Part shown: positions 5,229-6,663 of the stretch, one piece after another
Numbering within the stretch: position 1 is the stretch's first letter
How the letters are laid out: each line of letters opens with the position of its first letter
Assembly: GCA_945865855.1 (NCBI GenBank)
Contig: CAMBES010000075.1
Coordinates: 1 to 6,663, forward strand
Direction of reading: 5' to 3'
Length of the DNA stretch: 6,663 nucleotides
DNA from: Rhizobium sp. Q54
Lineage (GTDB): Bacteria > Pseudomonadota > Alphaproteobacteria > Rickettsiales > UBA1997
The notes under the pieces: model-generated
The model's input: the letters and a program-made list of their open reading frames with translations, nothing else
What the model was told of the DNA's origin: nothing
Databases searched by the model: none
Position numbers and translations under genes: made by a program

Positions 5229-6124
5229 AAAACCTCAGTAAGACTTATAAAAAAGGCGAGAAAGTTGCGCTCAAATCAATCGATCTAGAAATTAAAAAAG
5301 GATCATTTTTCGGATTGCTTGGGCCGAATGGCGCAGGTAAATCGACGATCATTAATATTCTCGCCGGGCTAGTAAATAAAAGCTCTGGTTCGGTTAAGAT
5401 AGCCGGCATCAACATTGATGAAAATCCACAAGCGGCAAAATTCAAAATCGGAATTGTGCCGCAAGAATTAATTATCGATCCGTTTTTTAATGTGCGCGAA
5501 ACTTTGGAAATTTACGCCGGATATTTTGGGGTAAGAAAATCTGAGCGTCGCACCGAAGAAATAATCGAAGCACTTGGTTTGAAGGATAAAGCAAATTCTG
5601 TGCCACGCAGTCTTTCTGGCGGAATGCGTCGGCGTTTATTGGTGGCAAAAGCACTTGTTCACAATCCAGAAATTTTAGTGCTCGATGAGCCAACAGCTGG
5701 TGTGGATGTTGAGTTGCGCAATCAACTTTGGGATTACGTAAAAAAATTAAATAAGGCCGGAACAACTGTTTTATTAACTACGCATTACCTCGAAGAAGCA
5801 GAAAAATTATGTGATGAAATTGCAGTAATTAATCGCGGAGAAGTGATCGCAAATGATCGCACTGAAAATTTAATGAAGCTGCTTTCGAGCAAAGAATTAA
5901 TTATTGATGCAGCTGATGCGATTAGGCCAGACATGGCTTCGCTTTTTCCAACTCTTGTCACAAAATTTTTGGCTCACGATAAATTTTCAATTACTTACGA
6001 TCCAACAAAAATTGAAGTTGCAGAAATTTTGCGAATCATTGCTGGTGAAAAAATTTGCATTAAAGATATCTCAACAAGGCAGCCAGATTTGGAGCAAATC
6101 TTCCGACATTTGATTCGCGCTTGA
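5210..6124 (+). CDS. ABC-2 type transporter ATP-binding protein, YadG-like
   Basis: Cytoplasmic ATPase of an exporter-type ABC system. The 304 residues hold a complete nucleotide-binding domain: Walker A GPNGAGKST (38-46), Q-loop Q85 in IVPQE, signature LSGGM (135-139), Walker B ILVLDE (155-160), D-loop AGVD (163-166) and switch histidine H192 in TTHYLEEAE. From memory, the pattern of VPQE, AGYFGV, LSGGMRRRL and DEPTAGVDVELR resembles E. coli YadG, as does the length. About 75 residues after the ATPase core form the C-terminal domain usual for this group. It normally works with an ABC-2 membrane permease (YadH type), but none is encoded downstream in the window; the repeat block begins three bases after the stop. 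It overlaps the thioredoxin gene by 19 bp. The substrate cannot be inferred. Confidence 0.92.
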   Translation: MLAIEIKNLSKTYKKGEKVALKSIDLEIKKGSFFGLLGPNGAGKSTIINILAGLVNKSSGSVKIAGINIDENPQAAKFKIGIVPQELIIDPFFNVRETLEIYAGYFGVRKSERRTEEIIEALGLKDKANSVPRSLSGGMRRRLLVAKALVHNPEILVLDEPTAGVDVELRNQLWDYVKKLNKAGTTVLLTTHYLEEAEKLCDEIAVINRGEVIANDRTENLMKLLSSKELIIDAADAIRPDMASLFPTLVTKFLAHDKFSITYDPTKIEVAEILRIIAGEKICIKDISTRQPDLEQIFRHLIRA

Positions 6125-6126
6125 TA

Positions 6127-6158
6127 TTTTCTGGATCCCCGCCTTCGCGGGGATGACG
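6127..6158 (+). repeat. Palindromic repeat element, left arm (REP-like)
   Basis: The core gatccccgccttcgcggggat is a near-perfect hairpin (stem ccccgc/gcgggg). It starts three bases after the stop codon of the ABC ATPase gene. Its reverse complement matches 6328-6360 except for one extra base. A transcript of the ABC gene would end in this stable stem-loop, which might protect the mRNA 3' end. No U-tract follows, so it is not a classical terminator. It belongs to a widespread proteobacterial repeat type. Confidence 0.9.
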
Positions 6159-6184
6159 CGATTAGTGAGCGCATTACTTTAAAC

Positions 6185-6343
6185 GTCATCCCCGCAAACC
6201 TTATTCACGTCATCCTCGCAAACCTTATTCCTGTAAACGTTATTCTCGCAAACCTTATTCCTGTAAACGTCGTCCCCGTAAACGTCATTCTCGTAAACGT
6301 TATCCTCGTAAACGTTATCCTCGTAAACGTCATCCCCGCGAAG
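6185..6343 (+). repeat. 15-bp minisatellite derived from half of the palindromic element
   Basis: The array has ten full 15-bp units with consensus near gtcatcctcgtaaac, plus one 9-bp unit (6200-6208) shortened by 6 bp. Units at 6224-6238 and 6254-6268 are identical to each other, as are 6299-6313 and 6314-6328. The first unit (gtcatccccgcaaac) and the last (gtcatccccgcgaag, shared with the right arm) are nearly the half-site of the flanking palindrome, so the array looks like an expansion of that half-site followed by drift. Alternating unit types suggest some 30-bp duplications. Confidence 0.92.
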
Positions 6344-6360
6344 GCGGGGATCCAGGAAAA
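6328..6360 (-). repeat. Palindromic repeat element, right arm (inverted copy)
   Basis: This is an inverted copy of 6127-6158, with a ccccgcgaaggcgggg hairpin core and one extra G before the terminal A-run. It closes the minisatellite and shares its first 15-16 bases with the last tandem unit. The whole block 6127-6360 is therefore bounded by about 32-bp inverted repeats. Confidence 0.9.
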
Positions 6361-6663
6361 GTTAATACGTCAACAAGAAGTTCAAAACTAAGAAAATTTC
6401 CTGCTTATTTTTGTATAAAAAATTTCTCACTTATTTCTTACAAAAAGTGAGTTCTACAGAGAGTAAGACAAACCCTTGCCAACCCTTGATTTTACTGGCT
6501 TCGCAGCGGGGTTGAATTTTTAATTTACAAATAAAAATTCGTTCATACGTTGCCGCGCTCTTTTTTTAAAAAAAGACTTAGAAAAAACCCTTACGAAATC
6601 ACGCCAATTCTGGTGTCGTAAGCCTAAGAAATTCTGTTAATTTCTAACCTACAAAAGAGATGG
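6361..6663. other. Non-coding right end with several stem-loops
   Basis: No convincing gene is visible on either strand in these 303 bases. Inverted repeats seen by eye: ctcactt 6426-6432 with aagtgag 6445-6451; gaattttta 6514-6522 with taaaaattc 6532-6540; an 18-bp palindrome of T and A runs at 6559-6576; cttacg 6590-6595 with cgtaag 6617-6622, enclosing acgcca 6601-6606 with tggtgt 6611-6616 (one G-U pair); and agaaatt 6627-6633 with aatttct 6639-6645. A short direct repeat aacccttg lies at 6471-6478 and 6481-6488. I recognise no tRNA, tmRNA, RNase P, SRP or 6S signature. An ATG at 6660-6662 could start a gene beyond the edge, in which case this is its upstream region. Confidence 0.45.
6590..6622 (+). 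other. Two-tier stem-loop with internal bulge
   Basis: The outer stem cttacg/cgtaag (6 bp, perfect) encloses a 5-base bulge (aaatc, 6596-6600) and an inner stem acgcca/tggtgt around an attc loop. The stems abut on the 3' side, so they could stack coaxially. No U-run follows within ten bases, so it is not a standard terminator. It lies 37 bp before a possible start codon at the window edge and could be a leader structure. Confidence 0.45.

Noticed and set aside
6127..6158. Rho-independent terminator after the ABC ATPase gene.
   Set aside because: The GC-rich hairpin is strong, but atgacg follows rather than a run of T, and the same hairpin is a dispersed repeat. Termination is possible but not supported.
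6185..6343. CRISPR-like array.
   Set aside because: The repeats are directly contiguous 15-bp units with drift and no spacers, and there are no cas genes. This is a minisatellite.
6559..6576. T-run followed by A-run as an intrinsic terminator.
   Set aside because: It is an AT-only palindrome without a GC stem, so a stable terminator hairpin is unlikely. Such runs are frequent in AT-rich DNA.
6660..6662. Possible ATG of a downstream plus-strand gene at the right edge.
   Set aside because: Only one codon is visible. The purine-rich caaaagag before it is suggestive but not enough.

Overview
The window most likely comes from an AT-rich alphaproteobacterium, possibly a Rickettsiales-like lineage. 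This is inferred from three things: PstA has the long N-terminal extension (DUF3333 type) typical of alphaproteobacterial PstA, the base composition is AT-rich, and the palindromic repeats are of the GTCATCCCCGCG...CGGGGATCCAG kind common in proteobacteria. No rRNA, tRNA or marker gene fixes the taxon.

Layout. On the minus strand, reading from right to left, are pstC (3918-2992), an intruding gene (2986-1316) for a Schlafen-like AlbA_2 plus GHKL-ATPase protein, and pstA (1216-47). pstC and pstA encode the two membrane subunits of the high-affinity phosphate ABC importer. pstB may follow just beyond the left edge. On the plus strand, diverging from pstC after only 31 bp, are rsmE (3950-4675, 16S rRNA m3U1498 methyltransferase), a small exported TlpA-type thioredoxin (4794-5228), and an ABC-2 type ATPase resembling YadG (5210-6124) that overlaps the thioredoxin gene by 19 bp. 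To the right lies a repeat block (6127-6360): two inverted copies of a palindromic element enclosing a 15-bp minisatellite that looks derived from half of that palindrome. About 300 bases (6361-6663) follow with no convincing gene but several stem-loops.

Main result. The AlbA_2 gene is a clean single-gene insertion at the pstC/pstA junction. A perfect 23-bp direct repeat (1210-1232 and 2993-3015) flanks it. One copy contains the last codons of pstC, and the other contains the start codon and upstream sequence of pstA. Collapsing the two copies removes a 1783-bp unit and restores a normal arrangement in which pstC ends with the same 308 residues (stop TAG) and overlaps the pstA start by 8 nt. 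The unit has no recognisable transposase or integrase, so its mode of movement is unknown. It keeps both pst reading frames intact but places about 1.8 kb between the two membrane subunits.

A diverged copy of the palindromic element also lies just upstream of the thioredoxin signal peptide (4745-4773), and an 11-bp AT-rich tandem repeat contains the stop codon of the AlbA_2 gene (1291-1330). The neighbourhood has therefore been shaped repeatedly by small repeats.
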